From positions 327,810 to 391,809 of the forward strand of contig NZ_JAHZQZ020000018.1 of NCBI RefSeq assembly GCF_019449275.2: DNA of 64,000 nt. The letters are read 5' to 3'. The position numbers and the translations under genes are program-made. The DNA is from Microbacterium sp. HD4P20. GTDB lineage: Bacteria > Actinomycetota > Actinomycetes > Actinomycetales > Microbacteriaceae. Under the pieces are notes generated by a model that was not told where the DNA came from, did not search any database, and was given only the letters and a program-made list of their open reading frames with translations. The number at the start of each line of letters is the position of its first letter. The first letter of the stretch is position 1. Shown piece by piece: positions 53,685 through 64,000 of this stretch.

Positions 53685-55493
53685 ATGACTGACAAGACGG
53701 GCACGGACGCCGCACTCGCAGCGTCGCATGGAGCCCTTCCCGAAACGGTCCTGCAGGTCGACGAGCTCGGCGTCGAGTTCTGGGTCGACGGCGAGTTCTA
53801 CCCGGCAGCCATCGACATGAACTACGAGGTGCGGCGCGGCGAAGTGCTGGCCATCGTGGGCGAATCCGGCTCGGGAAAGAGCACCAGCTCGATGGCGCTG
53901 CTCGGCCTGCTCCCCGAGAACGCGCGCGTGACAGGGTCGATCAAGCTGCTCGGTCGCGAGTTGCGTGGCGCCGATGACGCGACCCTGCGCTCCCTGCGTG
54001 GCAACGAGATCGCCGTCATCTTCCAGGAGCCCATGACGGCGCTCAACCCGGTGTACACGATCGGCTTCCAGATCACGGAGTCGCTGCGTGCACACCAGCG
54101 TGCGCTCTCGCCGAGCCAGGCGAAGGCGCGCGCCATCGAACTGCTGCAGATGGTCGAGATGCCCAAACCGGAGCAGTCATTCCACAAGTATCCGCACCAG
54201 CTGTCGGGTGGTCAGCGTCAGCGCGCCATGATCGCGCAGTCGATCTCGTGCGACCCGCTGCTGCTGATCGCCGACGAGCCGACGACGGCACTGGATGTGA
54301 CGGTCCAGGCAGAAGTCCTCGACCTGCTGCGAAACCTGCACAAGAGGCTCGATTCCGCCATCATCCTGATCACCCACGACATGGGTGTGGTGGCCGATCT
54401 CGCCGACCGGATCATGGTCATGAAGAACGGCATCGTGGTGGAGTCCGGCACGGTGGAGAAGATCTTCCACAAGCCGGAGCATCCCTACACCCAGCAGCTC
54501 CTCGCTTCCGTGCCGCACCTCGGCCTCGGAGTGCTGGAGAATGCCGGGTCCGGCCCCGAATCCGTCTCGACCGACACGTCCACGGTGCCGGCGGTGTCGG
54601 CGATCCGCGAACACGCCTCCGAAGCCTCGCGAGTGGCCGTCGACGAACGCACGCCCGTGCTGCACTTCGACGATGTCGCGATCGACTACCCCAAGCGCGG
54701 CCGGATTCCCGCTTTCCGGGCCGCCGAGCACATCGATCTCGCCATCTACCCCGGCGAGATCGTGGGACTCGTGGGCGAGTCCGGCTCCGGCAAGACGACG
54801 CTCGGGCGCGCGGCGATCGGCCTGATTCCGATCGCCGAGGGCAGACTCACCGCTGTGGGCACGGACATCTCGCAGGCATCGCAGAAGGAACTGTTCGCCA
54901 TTCGTCGTCGCACCGGGATCGTCTTCCAGGACCCCGCGTCATCGCTGAATCCCCGTATGCCGATCGGGCAATCGATCGGTGAACCGATCCTGCTGGCGAA
55001 CGTGGCCAAGGGCAAGGAGCTCGACAAGCGCGTCGAAGAACTGCTGACACAGGTCGAGCTTCCCTCCTCCTACCGAAACCGTTTCCCCCACGAGCTGTCC
55101 GGCGGGCAGCGTCAGCGCGTCGGGATCGCACGCGCGCTGGCTCTCGCCCCGGAGCTGCTGGTCGCGGATGAGCCCACCTCTGCGCTGGACGTCTCGGTGC
55201 AGGCACGGTTCCTGGATCTGCTTCAGGAACTGCAGCAGCAGCTGCAGTTCGCCTGTCTGTTCATCAGCCACGACCTCGCGGTGGTCGACATTCTTGCTCA
55301 CCGCATCGCCGTGATGCACCACGGCAAGCTCGTGGAGACCGGCACTCGCAACGAGATCCTGCGCGGCGCGCAGGACCCCTATACGCAGCGTCTCATCGCG
55401 GCCGTCCCGGTGCCCGATCCGGAGGAGCAGCGGGTGCGTCGCGAGGAGCGGGCGGCGCTGCTGCAGCGCAGCGGCGCGCGAGCTGAGAGCTGA
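53685..55493 (+). CDS. Peptide ABC transporter ATPase with two nucleotide-binding domains (DppD-DppF fusion)
   Basis: About 602 aa. Domain 1 (~20-280): GESGSGKST, signature LSGGQRQRAMIAQSI, Walker B LLLIADEPTTALD. Domain 2 (~320-590): GESGSGKTT, LSGGQRQRVGIARAL, ELLVADEPTSALD. Both have the oligopeptide-family end HPYT/DPYT. A single fused ATPase drives the DppB/DppC pair. ATG 53685 is chosen; ATG 53652 (11 codons longer, ggaaag upstream) is possible. It is separated from the permeases by the antisense PH gene, so it may have its own promoter. Confidence 0.93.
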   Translation: MTDKTGTDAALAASHGALPETVLQVDELGVEFWVDGEFYPAAIDMNYEVRRGEVLAIVGESGSGKSTSSMALLGLLPENARVTGSIKLLGRELRGADDATLRSLRGNEIAVIFQEPMTALNPVYTIGFQITESLRAHQRALSPSQAKARAIELLQMVEMPKPEQSFHKYPHQLSGGQRQRAMIAQSISCDPLLLIADEPTTALDVTVQAEVLDLLRNLHKRLDSAIILITHDMGVVADLADRIMVMKNGIVVESGTVEKIFHKPEHPYTQQLLASVPHLGLGVLENAGSGPESVSTDTSTVPAVSAIREHASEASRVAVDERTPVLHFDDVAIDYPKRGRIPAFRAAEHIDLAIYPGEIVGLVGESGSGKTTLGRAAIGLIPIAEGRLTAVGTDISQASQKELFAIRRRTGIVFQDPASSLNPRMPIGQSIGEPILLANVAKGKELDKRVEELLTQVELPSSYRNRFPHELSGGQRQRVGIARALALAPELLVADEPTSALDVSVQARFLDLLQELQQQLQFACLFISHDLAVVDILAHRIAVMHHGKLVETGTRNEILRGAQDPYTQRLIAAVPVPDPEEQRVRREERAALLQRSGARAES

Positions 55494-55515
55494 CGCGCAG
55501 GTAGCGACCGATAGA

Positions 55516-55546
55516 GTGGGGGATGCCGAATTCCGGCATCTCCCAC
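55516..55546 (+). terminator. 13-bp hairpin between the ABC ATPase gene and typA
   Basis: 55516-55528 pairs with 55534-55546 (12 of 13 positions) around a 5-nt loop and is followed by TTTC. It overlaps TAGAGT (55512-55517), a candidate typA -10 box, so it could be the terminator of the ABC operon or a structure in the typA leader. The stem contains GGGATGCCG/CGGCATCTCCC, a near-match of the recurring octamer. Confidence 0.55.
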
Positions 55547-55564
55547 TTTCGCAAGGATTCCCTC

Positions 55565-57478
<1,914 letters not shown>

Positions 57479-57571
57479 CAGCCGAACGGATGCCACGACC
57501 CGCCCTCTCGCGGGCCACGGACCACGCGGTGGCCCGGCCTCGGTGTCGCCGGTTCTCGCTAGCATGACGAC

Positions 57572-58372
57572 GTGAGTCCTCCCCACGCCGTCGAAGGCGC
57601 GCACTTCGACGATGCGCACAGCGCGGGAGAGGCTCGCAGGGCCGTCCGCGAGGCGCTCGGCGTCGCGCTCGCGACGAGCGCGTACGGCATCTCTTTCGGC
57701 GCGCTTGCGGTGGCCTCCGGGCTCGACGTCTGGCAGACCTGCGTGCTGAGCCTGCTGATGTTCACCGGGGGATCTCAGTTCGCCTTCGTCGGAATCGTCG
57801 CGGCCGGCGGGCTCGCGGCCGCGCCCTCGGCCATCGCGTCAGCGGCGCTGCTGGGTGTGCGGAACATCGCCTACGGCATCCGCATGTCCCCGGTGATCGG
57901 ATCGGGGTTCTGGCGTCGCACGGCAGCCGCGCAGTTCACGATCGACGAATCCACGGCGGTCTCGCTCGCACAGACCGGGCACCGCGCCCGGACGCTGGGA
58001 TTCTGGGTCACCGGGATCGGCATCTACATCGGCTGGAACCTGTCGACGCTCGCCGGTGCGCTCCTGGGCGATGTGCTCGGCGACCCCCGCGCGTACGGAC
58101 TGGACGCCGCGGCGGCCGCCGCCTTCCTCGCGCTGCTGTGGCCGCGCCTGCGAGCCCGGCAGCCGATCGTCGTCGGGATCGCGGCGGCGGTCATCGCCAC
58201 GATCCTGACCCCTGTGCTGATGCCGGGACTGCCCGTCATCATCGCCGCTGCCGTGGCGGTCGTCGTCGGATGGACGAACTGGCTTGGACGACCTGCCGGG
58301 TCCTCGACAGCCACGAACGGGTTCGGCGGGGGAGAACCAGCCGATGTCCCCGAACGGGAGGGATTGCCATGA
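57572..58372 (+). CDS. azlC: AzlC-family branched-chain amino acid exporter subunit
   Basis: 266 aa. Six or seven helices with GVALATSAYGISFGALAVASGLD and MFTGGSQFAFVGIVAAGG, the AzlC signatures. Together with AzlD (as BrnFE) it exports branched-chain amino acids or analogues. GTG 57572 is 6 nt after TAGCAT (57560-57565). The C-terminal ~25 residues are hydrophilic. It overlaps azlD by ATGA. Confidence 0.92.
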   Translation: MSPPHAVEGAHFDDAHSAGEARRAVREALGVALATSAYGISFGALAVASGLDVWQTCVLSLLMFTGGSQFAFVGIVAAGGLAAAPSAIASAALLGVRNIAYGIRMSPVIGSGFWRRTAAAQFTIDESTAVSLAQTGHRARTLGFWVTGIGIYIGWNLSTLAGALLGDVLGDPRAYGLDAAAAAAFLALLWPRLRARQPIVVGIAAAVIATILTPVLMPGLPVIIAAAVAVVVGWTNWLGRPAGSSTATNGFGGGEPADVPEREGLP

Positions 58373-58683
58373 CCATGTGGACCGCGGTGCTCCTGGCATC
58401 CATCATCTGCGTCGCGCTCAAGACCGTCGGCTACCTCATTCCACCGCGCTGGGTCGAGTCGCCCCGCCCCCTGCGGATCGCCGATCTGCTCACCGTCGCT
58501 CTCTTGGCTGCCCTGGTCGCGGTGCAGACGGTCGGCGCCGGGCAGGCCGTCGTCGTCGATGCCCGAGTGCCCGCGGTGCTGGTCGCCGCGGGACTGCTGC
58601 TGCTGCGTGCGCCGTTCCTCGTGGTGGTCGTCGCCGCCGCCCTCGTGGCCGCGCTTCTCCGCCTGTGGGGCTGGGCCGCCTGA
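58369..58683 (+). CDS. azlD: AzlD-family small subunit
   Basis: 104 aa with about four helices; MTMWTAVLLASIICVALKTVGYLIPPRWV and RAPFLVVVVAAALVAALLRL are typical of AzlD/BrnE. It overlaps azlC (ATGA), and the two form a two-component amino-acid exporter. An upstream extension of the frame is the shadow of azlC. Confidence 0.9.
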   Translation: MTMWTAVLLASIICVALKTVGYLIPPRWVESPRPLRIADLLTVALLAALVAVQTVGAGQAVVVDARVPAVLVAAGLLLLRAPFLVVVVAAALVAALLRLWGWAA

Positions 58684-58729
58684 CCGGCCGACGACGCGGC
58701 CCGTGTGGCTGCGCGGCTAGAGTCGACGG

Positions 58730-59113
58730 GTGCGTACGTCTGTCCTTGCCCGCGTCGGCACCTGGTTCGTCGCGTTGGTCGTCGGTGCCGTCTACGGACT
58801 GGCGGGCACCATTGCGCACGCCTACACGATCGGTCCGTTTCCGCTCGGCCTCGTGCTCGGCGCGATCGGATGCGCTGCGCTGCTGCTCGCCGTGCGCCTG
58901 CTCACGGCGGACCGCGGCGCCACGCTCGCCACGGGCCTGGGCATGATGGTCGCTACGCTCGTCTTCTCGGGGAGCGGGCCAGGTGGATCGGTGATCGTGC
59001 CGCAGACGGGCCTCGCCGTCGCGTGGACCTATGCAGTCCCCATCCTCGTGGCGCTGATCGTCGCGTGGCCCGAGCGTTCGCGCGCTGCCGCGCGGCCGAC
59101 ACGGTCCCCCTGA
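58730..59113 (+). CDS. DUF6113-like membrane protein
   Basis: 127 aa, about four helices (~8-27, ~37-58, ~68-85, ~100-118): TWFVALVVGAVYGLAGTIAHAYTIG and PFPLGLVLGAIGCAALLLAVRLL. It matches the small membrane protein often found before fdxA in actinobacteria (DUF6113 by recollection). GTG 58730 lies 6 nt after TAGAGT (58718-58723). The function is unknown. Confidence 0.7.
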   Translation: MRTSVLARVGTWFVALVVGAVYGLAGTIAHAYTIGPFPLGLVLGAIGCAALLLAVRLLTADRGATLATGLGMMVATLVFSGSGPGGSVIVPQTGLAVAWTYAVPILVALIVAWPERSRAAARPTRSP

Positions 59114-59182
59114 CCGGCTCCCCGCTCCGCCGTGGCCCCGCTGGCGGCGACTGGCCCCAGGCAGCGCACCTAGACTGGTGCT

Positions 59183-59503
59183 GTGACGTATGTGATCGCT
59201 CTTCCCTGCGTCGATGTCAAGGACCGCGCCTGCATCGACGAGTGCCCGGTGGACTGCATCTACGAGGGTGACCGGTCGTTGTACATCCACCCTGACGAGT
59301 GCGTGGACTGCGGTGCGTGCGAACCGGTGTGCCCGGTGGAGGCGATCTACTACGAGGATGACCTGCCCGACGAGTGGCAGGACTACTACAAGGCCAACGT
59401 CGAGTTCTTCGACGATGTGGGCTCGCCCGGCGGCGCCGCCAAGGTGGGCGTCATCCACAAGGACCACCCGATCATCGCCGCACTGCCCCCGCAGGAACAC
59501 TGA
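59183..59503 (+). CDS. fdxA: 7Fe ferredoxin
   Basis: 106 aa. Nine cysteines lie in the first ~50 residues (ALPCVDVKDRACIDECPVDC ... DECVDCGACEPVCPVEAI), which fits one [3Fe-4S] and one [4Fe-4S] cluster. Electron carrier in the cytoplasm; the partner is unknown, though P450s and oxidoreductases use such ferredoxins in actinobacteria. GTG 59183 is 6 nt after TAGACT (59171-59176). dapC starts 1 bp after its stop. Confidence 0.95.
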   Translation: MTYVIALPCVDVKDRACIDECPVDCIYEGDRSLYIHPDECVDCGACEPVCPVEAIYYEDDLPDEWQDYYKANVEFFDDVGSPGGAAKVGVIHKDHPIIAALPPQEH

Positions 59504-59504
59504 C

Positions 59505-60614
59505 GTGGGGGTCGCCGACCTCGCCGACTACCCCTGGGATGCTGTCGCTCCTTACGCGGCGAGGGCTCGGGCTCACCCCGACGGAATCGTCGACCTGTCG
59601 GTGGGCTCGCCGGTCGACCCGACGCCGCAGGTCGTGGCCGATGCGCTGCGCATCGCAACAGACGCCCACGCCTACCCCCAGACCGTCGGCACCCCGGCAC
59701 TCCGGTCGGCGATCGCGCAGTGGTACGCCCGCCGGCGAGGCGTGCCTGGACTCACGCCCGACCACGTGCTGCCGACGGTCGGCTCGAAAGAGCTCGTGGC
59801 GTTGCTGCCGCTGCTCCTCAACCTCGGGCCGGGTGATGTCGTCGTCCATCCGCGCGCGGCGTACCCGACCTACGAGGTCGGCGCCCGGCTGGTCGGCGCG
59901 ACGTCGCTCGCCGCAGACGACCCGGCGCAGTGGCCGGCGGGCACGCGGCTGGTGTGGGTCAATTCCCCGGGCAACCCCGACGGCCGCGTGCTCGATGTCG
60001 ACGCCCTGCGCGTCGCGGTCGCGCGTGCCCGCGAACTGGGTGCGGTGCTGGTGTCGGATGAGTGCTACGCCGAACTCGGGTGGGACGAGCCGTGGGATTC
60101 CACGCCGATCCCTTCGTCGCTCGACCCGCGGGTGACGGGCGGCGATCTGCGCAGCATCCTGTCGGTGTACTCGCTGAGCAAGCAATCCAATCTCGCCGGC
60201 TACCGCGCAGCCTTTCTGGCCGGCGATCCAGAACTGGTCGCGCGACTGCTGACCGGACGCAAGCACCTAGGACTCATGCTGCCCCTGCCGGTGCAGACCG
60301 CCATGGTCGCGGCCCTCGGCGATGACCAGCACGTCGTCTCGCAGAAGGCCCGGTATCGCAGGCGCCGCGACGTCCTCAAACCCGCGGTCGAAGCGGCCGG
60401 GTTCCGTGTCGAGGGCAGCGAGGCGGGCCTCTACCTCTGGGGGACCGAGGGTCTCGATGCCTGGGAGAGCCTGGGCCGCCTCGCCGATCTCGGCATCCTC
60501 GCTGGCCCTGGGCACTTCTACGGAGCCCACTTCCCGCAGCACATCCGGCTGTCGTTGACCGCCACCGACGAACGTGTCGCCGCGGCCGCGGCGCGCCTCT
60601 CCGCGTCGGTGTGA
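59505..60614 (+). CDS. dapC: Succinyldiaminopimelate transaminase
   Basis: 369 aa PLP enzyme of lysine and peptidoglycan precursor synthesis. DLSVGSPVDPTP, TVGSKELVALLPLLLNLG, VWVNSPGNPDGRVLD, SDECYAELGWDEPWDSTPIP, YSLSKQSNLAGYRAAF with the PLP Lys, and the final HIRLSLTATDERV. The location right after fdxA is the usual actinobacterial arrangement for dapC. GTG 59505; translational coupling to fdxA is likely. The succinyltransferase partner dapD is 1.5 kb further on. Confidence 0.93.
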   Translation: MGVADLADYPWDAVAPYAARARAHPDGIVDLSVGSPVDPTPQVVADALRIATDAHAYPQTVGTPALRSAIAQWYARRRGVPGLTPDHVLPTVGSKELVALLPLLLNLGPGDVVVHPRAAYPTYEVGARLVGATSLAADDPAQWPAGTRLVWVNSPGNPDGRVLDVDALRVAVARARELGAVLVSDECYAELGWDEPWDSTPIPSSLDPRVTGGDLRSILSVYSLSKQSNLAGYRAAFLAGDPELVARLLTGRKHLGLMLPLPVQTAMVAALGDDQHVVSQKARYRRRRDVLKPAVEAAGFRVEGSEAGLYLWGTEGLDAWESLGRLADLGILAGPGHFYGAHFPQHIRLSLTATDERVAAAAARLSASV

Positions 60615-60675
60615 TGAATCCTCCATCGGATGCCGCGTCCCTTTGGCCGTGTCAGCAGTAGGCGCGGTGGCGCAC

Positions 60676-60799
60676 TAGGCTGTATGAGCGGCGGTGCGGT
60701 ATCTCCGTCCCCGTACCTCGTTCCTCGCGGACATGCCATTGCGTCCGTGCCGGAACGAGACGACACCCCCGGCACGACCAGAAATCGCGAGGAGGCGCC
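60676..60799 (+). promoter_or_regulatory. gltA promoter and ~115-nt leader
   Basis: TAGGCT (60676-60681) is the likely -10; no good -35 is visible. The leader contains a 7-bp hairpin (60747-60753 with 60769-60775) and ends with gcgaggagg before the gltA GTG. Bases 60615-60675 hold nothing else recognisable apart from one copy of the octamer (60627-60634). Confidence 0.5.
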
Positions 60800-62098
60800 G
60801 TGAGCGACGCGGGAACCCAGCAGGAGAAGGCCACCCTCACGATCGGTGAACAGACCGCCGAATTTCCGCTGCTGAAGGGCAGCGACGGCGCCCCGAGTGT
60901 GGACATCTCCACCTTCACCCGCCAGACAGGACACACGGCGCTCGACTACGGGTTCGTCAACACCGCGGCGACGAAGTCCGCCGTCACCTACATCGACGGC
61001 GACCAGGGGATCCTGCGCTACCGGGGGTATCCCATCGAGCAGCTGGCCACGAACAGCACGTACCTCGAGGTGGCGTGGCTGCTGATCTACGGCGAACTGC
61101 CGACAGCGGACGAACTCGCCGAGTTCGACGGGCGCATTCGGCGCCACACTCTGCTGCACGAGGACCTCAAACGCTTCTTCTCAGCGCTGCCGCACAACGC
61201 TCATCCCATGTCGGTCCTGTCGGCGGCGACGGCGGCACTGTCGACCTACTACGAGAACGAGTCCGACCCCAACAACCCCGAGCACGTCGAACTCAACACG
61301 ATCCGCATGCTGGCGAAGCTGCCGGTGATAGCCGCCTACGCGCACAAGAAGAGCATCGGACAAGCGTTCCTCTATCCCGACAACTCGCTGGGCTTCGTCG
61401 ACAACTTCCTCAAGCTCAACTTCGGTGTCCTGAGCGAGGTTTACGAAGTGGATCCCGTCATGTCCCGGGCGCTGGAGCGGCTGCTGATCCTGCACGAAGA
61501 CCACGAGCAGAACGCATCGACGTCCACGGTGCGCCTGGTCGGCTCGACCGGAGCGAACCAGTTCTCGTCGATCTCGGCGGGCATCAACGCGCTGTACGGG
61601 CCGCTGCACGGCGGCGCCAACGAGGCGGTCCTGAACATGCTGGGCCAGATCCGGGACTCCGGCGAGAGCGTGCAGCGCTTCGTCGAGAGGGTCAAGAACA
61701 AGGAGGACGGGGTCAAGCTCATGGGCTTCGGCCACCGGGTCTACAAGAACTACGACCCCCGCGCCAAGCTGGTGAAGGAGTCCGCCGACGAGGTCCTCGA
61801 GGCGCTCGGGGTGAGCGATCCGCTGCTCGATCTCGCCAAGCAGCTCGAAGAGATCGCTCTCAACGACGACTACTTCAAGGAGCGCCGTCTGTACCCGAAC
61901 GTCGACTTCTACACCGGCGTCATCTACAAGGCGATGGGCTTTCCCACCCGCATGTTCACGGTGCTCTTTGCGATCGGGCGTCTTCCGGGCTGGCTCGCGC
62001 AGTGGCGCGAGGCCGCGAGTGACCCGCAGACCAAGATCGGCCGCCCGCAGCAGCTCTACATCGGCGCGCGCGAGCGTGACTATCCCGGCACCGTGTGA
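60800..62098 (+). CDS. gltA: Citrate synthase (type II)
   Basis: 432 aa. Condenses oxaloacetate and acetyl-CoA at entry to the TCA cycle. DGDQGILRYRGYPIEQLA, the active-site His in GPLHGGANEAVLNML and in KLMGFGHRVYKNYDPRA, and the Asp region LYPNVDFYTGVIYKAMGFP. Typical NADH-sensitive GltA length. GTG 60800 follows gaggagg. It is convergent with dapD, with a shared terminator. Confidence 0.97.
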   Translation: MSDAGTQQEKATLTIGEQTAEFPLLKGSDGAPSVDISTFTRQTGHTALDYGFVNTAATKSAVTYIDGDQGILRYRGYPIEQLATNSTYLEVAWLLIYGELPTADELAEFDGRIRRHTLLHEDLKRFFSALPHNAHPMSVLSAATAALSTYYENESDPNNPEHVELNTIRMLAKLPVIAAYAHKKSIGQAFLYPDNSLGFVDNFLKLNFGVLSEVYEVDPVMSRALERLLILHEDHEQNASTSTVRLVGSTGANQFSSISAGINALYGPLHGGANEAVLNMLGQIRDSGESVQRFVERVKNKEDGVKLMGFGHRVYKNYDPRAKLVKESADEVLEALGVSDPLLDLAKQLEEIALNDDYFKERRLYPNVDFYTGVIYKAMGFPTRMFTVLFAIGRLPGWLAQWREAASDPQTKIGRPQQLYIGARERDYPGTV

Positions 62099-62107
62099 GC
62101 CGATGAC

Positions 62108-62147
62108 CGAGATCGGCCCGGACGCTCACGCGCCCAGGCCGATCTCG
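62108..62147. terminator. Bidirectional terminator between gltA and dapD
   Basis: An 11-bp perfect stem (62108-62118 with 62137-62147) with an 18-nt loop, exactly between the two convergent stop codons. Confidence 0.75.
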
Positions 62148-62156
62148 TCGTGTGGG

Positions 62157-63113
62157 TCAGGCGTGAAGGGCCTCATTGAGGGTGATGCCGACTCCGGCGC
62201 GCTGCACGACCTCGACCGCGCCGGTGACGGAGTTTCGCCGGAACAGCAGGCCGTCGCGCCCCGAGAGCTCGGAGCCCTTGATGACCTGGCGCCCGCCTTC
62301 GGCAAGGGGAGGTGCGTCGGCCATCACGATCTTGGTGCCCGCGGTGACGTACAGGCCGGCCTCGACGATGCAGTCGTCGCCCAGCGAGATGCCGATGCCG
62401 GCGTTGGCGCCGAGCAGCGTGCGCGCTCCCACGGACACCTTGTGCGTGCCGCCGCCGGAAAGCGTGCCCATGATGGAGGCGCCGCCCCCGATGTCGCTGC
62501 CGTCGCCGATCACCACGCCCTGTGAGACCCGGCCTTCGATCATGCTCTGGCCGAGCGTGCCGGCATTGAAGTTGACGAAGCCCTCGTGCATGACGGTGGT
62601 TCCGGGCGACAGATAGGCCCCGAGTCGCACTCGAGAGGCGTCCGCGATCCGGACGCCGGCCGGGGTCACGTAGTCGAGCAGGCGCGGGAACTTGTCGAGG
62701 CCCTGCACCTGCACGCCGTCCCGTACGAGGAACGGGCGCAGGCGTGTGAGCGCATCGGGATGCATCGGCCCCGCGGTCGTCCATGCGACATTGGGCAGGT
62801 GGCCGAAGATGCCGTCGAGGTTCAGCTCGTTCGGGCGCACGAGTCGATGCGACAGCGCGTGCAGGCGCAGGTAGGCGTCAGACGTCGATGCCGGTGATGC
62901 GTCGAGGTCGATCTCGACGGTGACCACGTCGACGCTGACGGCTCGTCGGGGATCGGCGACCGCGAGTCGTTCGAGCTGATCGGGAGGCATCTGGGGGTCG
63001 TAGCCGACGGGGATGCGTCCTCCCGCAGGGGAGGGGAACCACGTGTCCAGCACAGTTCCGTCTTCGGCCAGCGTCGCGAGGCCGGCGCCCCACACCCATC
63101 GTTCGTCGCTCAT
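62157..63113 (-). CDS. dapD: Tetrahydrodipicolinate N-succinyltransferase
   Basis: 318 aa. Succinylates tetrahydrodipicolinate with succinyl-CoA in the lysine/DAP pathway. The left-handed beta-helix shows hexapeptide rhythm (GAYLSPGTTVMHEGFVNFNAG, GVVIGDGSDIGGGASIMGT, GANAGIGISLGDDCIVEAG) and the N-terminal part is of the actinobacterial DapD class. ATG 63113 lies 7 nt after TACCGT on the minus strand, probably leaderless. Works with dapC (59505-60614). Confidence 0.94.
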   Translation of the reverse strand: MSDERWVWGAGLATLAEDGTVLDTWFPSPAGGRIPVGYDPQMPPDQLERLAVADPRRAVSVDVVTVEIDLDASPASTSDAYLRLHALSHRLVRPNELNLDGIFGHLPNVAWTTAGPMHPDALTRLRPFLVRDGVQVQGLDKFPRLLDYVTPAGVRIADASRVRLGAYLSPGTTVMHEGFVNFNAGTLGQSMIEGRVSQGVVIGDGSDIGGGASIMGTLSGGGTHKVSVGARTLLGANAGIGISLGDDCIVEAGLYVTAGTKIVMADAPPLAEGGRQVIKGSELSGRDGLLFRRNSVTGAVEVVQRAGVGITLNEALHA

Positions 63114-63372
63114 GTGCACAACGGTAGCGCGGCGACGGATGCCCCGGAATTCCGCCGATCCAGGGCGCGACACGCCCGGGGACCCAGTGGATTGGCCACC
63201 TGGCGCAGATCCGACGTAAAGTATCTCTTGTTCGCCCCAAAGGGTAGAGCGGAGCGGCCGAGAGGCCCCGCCCCCCTCAAGCGGAGAACGAACTCCCCTC
63301 CGCTGGATCACGATCTGATCCAGACGGCCTCCGGGCCGGGAAGGGAAGCTCTGAGAGCGAGGAACGTCAGTT
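63114..63372. other. Non-coding region between dapD and the rrn promoter
   Basis: No convincing gene. It holds one octamer copy at 63136-63143, a TAAAGT hexamer at 63217-63222 (with TTGGCC 19 bp upstream, a poor spacing for a promoter), GC-rich stretches, and a hairpin with an 8-bp stem (63303-63310 with 63316-63323). Some of these may act in extra rrn promoters or insulation. Confidence 0.5.
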
Positions 63373-63401
63373 TGACGGGCCGAGCGCCGAGAGCTAAACT
63401 A
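63373..63401 (+). promoter_or_regulatory. rRNA operon promoter
   Basis: TTGACG at 63373-63378, a 17-bp spacer and TAAACT at 63396-63401, the best consensus promoter in the window; start expected near 63408, about 220 nt before the 16S gene. Confidence 0.8.
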
Positions 63402-63630
63402 GTGAAGTTGCCCTTCTGGGCTGGTCATCGTTGTGGTGGTTGGTTTGGTTGGTGTGTCTGATCCTTGAGAACTCAACAGCGTGCACTTGTCAAATGCCAA
63501 ATATCCTCGTCCAGGCTTTTGTCTGGTTGGGATTCCTTTGGATCAATTTAATGGATGTCAGTGACATTTGTTTTTGGTCAGTTTCGAACTCGCTGCATGA
63601 TCATTTTTCTGGTTGTGTATGCATTTTTTC
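63402..63630 (+). other. AT-rich rRNA leader
   Basis: Transcribed leader before 16S. It contains ccttgagaactcaacagcg (63463-63481), a conserved leader/spacer box of actinobacterial rrn operons linked to antitermination and processing, followed by T-rich sequence much lower in GC than the rest of the window. Partner sequences for the 16S processing stem would lie downstream, outside the window. Confidence 0.7.

Positions 63631-64000
<370 letters not shown>

Noticed and set aside
60684..60803. A 39-codon frame in the gltA leader whose TGA overlaps the gltA GTG start
   Set aside because: Its ATG lies only 2 nt after the presumed -10 box, so it is probably not in the transcript, and its codons are not typical of real genes here.

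Overview
The window looks like chromosomal DNA of a high-GC actinobacterium of the family Microbacteriaceae, most likely Microbacterium or a close relative. The evidence is the first ~370 nt of a 16S rRNA gene at the right end, a uniformly high-GC codon pattern, frequent GTG starts, many 4-nt ATGA/GTGA gene overlaps, and typical actinobacterial families (PIN-PhoH, DUF4245, MarP-type protease, NrtR-controlled nadABC, GAF-ANTAR regulators). I see no transposase, phage gene, integrase, CRISPR array or tRNA gene. Almost everything is core or housekeeping DNA with small accessory patches.

Layout. 1-5.3 kb: hemolysin-III-like membrane protein, uppS with a duplicated 3' tail, a class-V aminotransferase-like protein, PIN-PhoH, and a repeat-rich anchored protein. 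5.4-9 kb (minus): fumarase, sensor kinase, response regulator. 9-12 kb (minus): xseA, xseB, DUF4245, carbonic anhydrase. 12-14.3 kb: ispH, DUF6264, MOSC protein. 14.3-19 kb: class II aldolase, divergent class II FBPase, rmuC and a DEDDh exonuclease. 19-21.7 kb: methyltransferase, ychF, and an alpha/beta hydrolase lacking its nucleophile. 21.6-30.6 kb is the accessory patch: tandem-MerR regulator, DUF6194, immunity-like protein, aminotransferase, two GAF-ANTAR regulators, LLM flavoprotein, CBS protein, facing promoters under an inverted repeat, several very small genes, an Fpg/Nei glycosylase, and a 40-aa cysteine peptide next to a membrane protein. 30.6-35.5 kb: MFS exporter, ABC exporter, GT2. 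35.5-41.3 kb (minus): an nrtR-nadA-nadB-nadC-cysteine desulfurase operon for NAD synthesis; nadB carries an in-frame palindromic insertion. 41.4-47.3 kb: MarP-type protease, then a tandem glycine riboswitch driving gcvT-gcvH-gcvP. 47.3-55.5 kb: CPBP protein and an oligopeptide-type ABC importer whose first permease has a large membrane insertion and whose gene set is interrupted by an antisense PH-domain gene. 55.5-63.1 kb: typA, azlC-azlD, DUF6113, fdxA-dapC, gltA and convergent dapD. 63.1-64 kb: rrn promoter, AT-rich leader and 16S start.

Regulation seen in the sequence. Many monocistronic genes have a TANNNT hexamer exactly 6-8 nt before the start codon, as expected for leaderless transcripts, and this settles several starts. 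The octamer GGCATCCG/CGGATGCC recurs throughout, including in intergenic DNA and in terminator-like hairpins. The best candidates for something undescribed are the palindromic insertion in nadB, the cysteine peptide plus membrane protein pair, the octamer, and the facing promoters at 28.4 kb.
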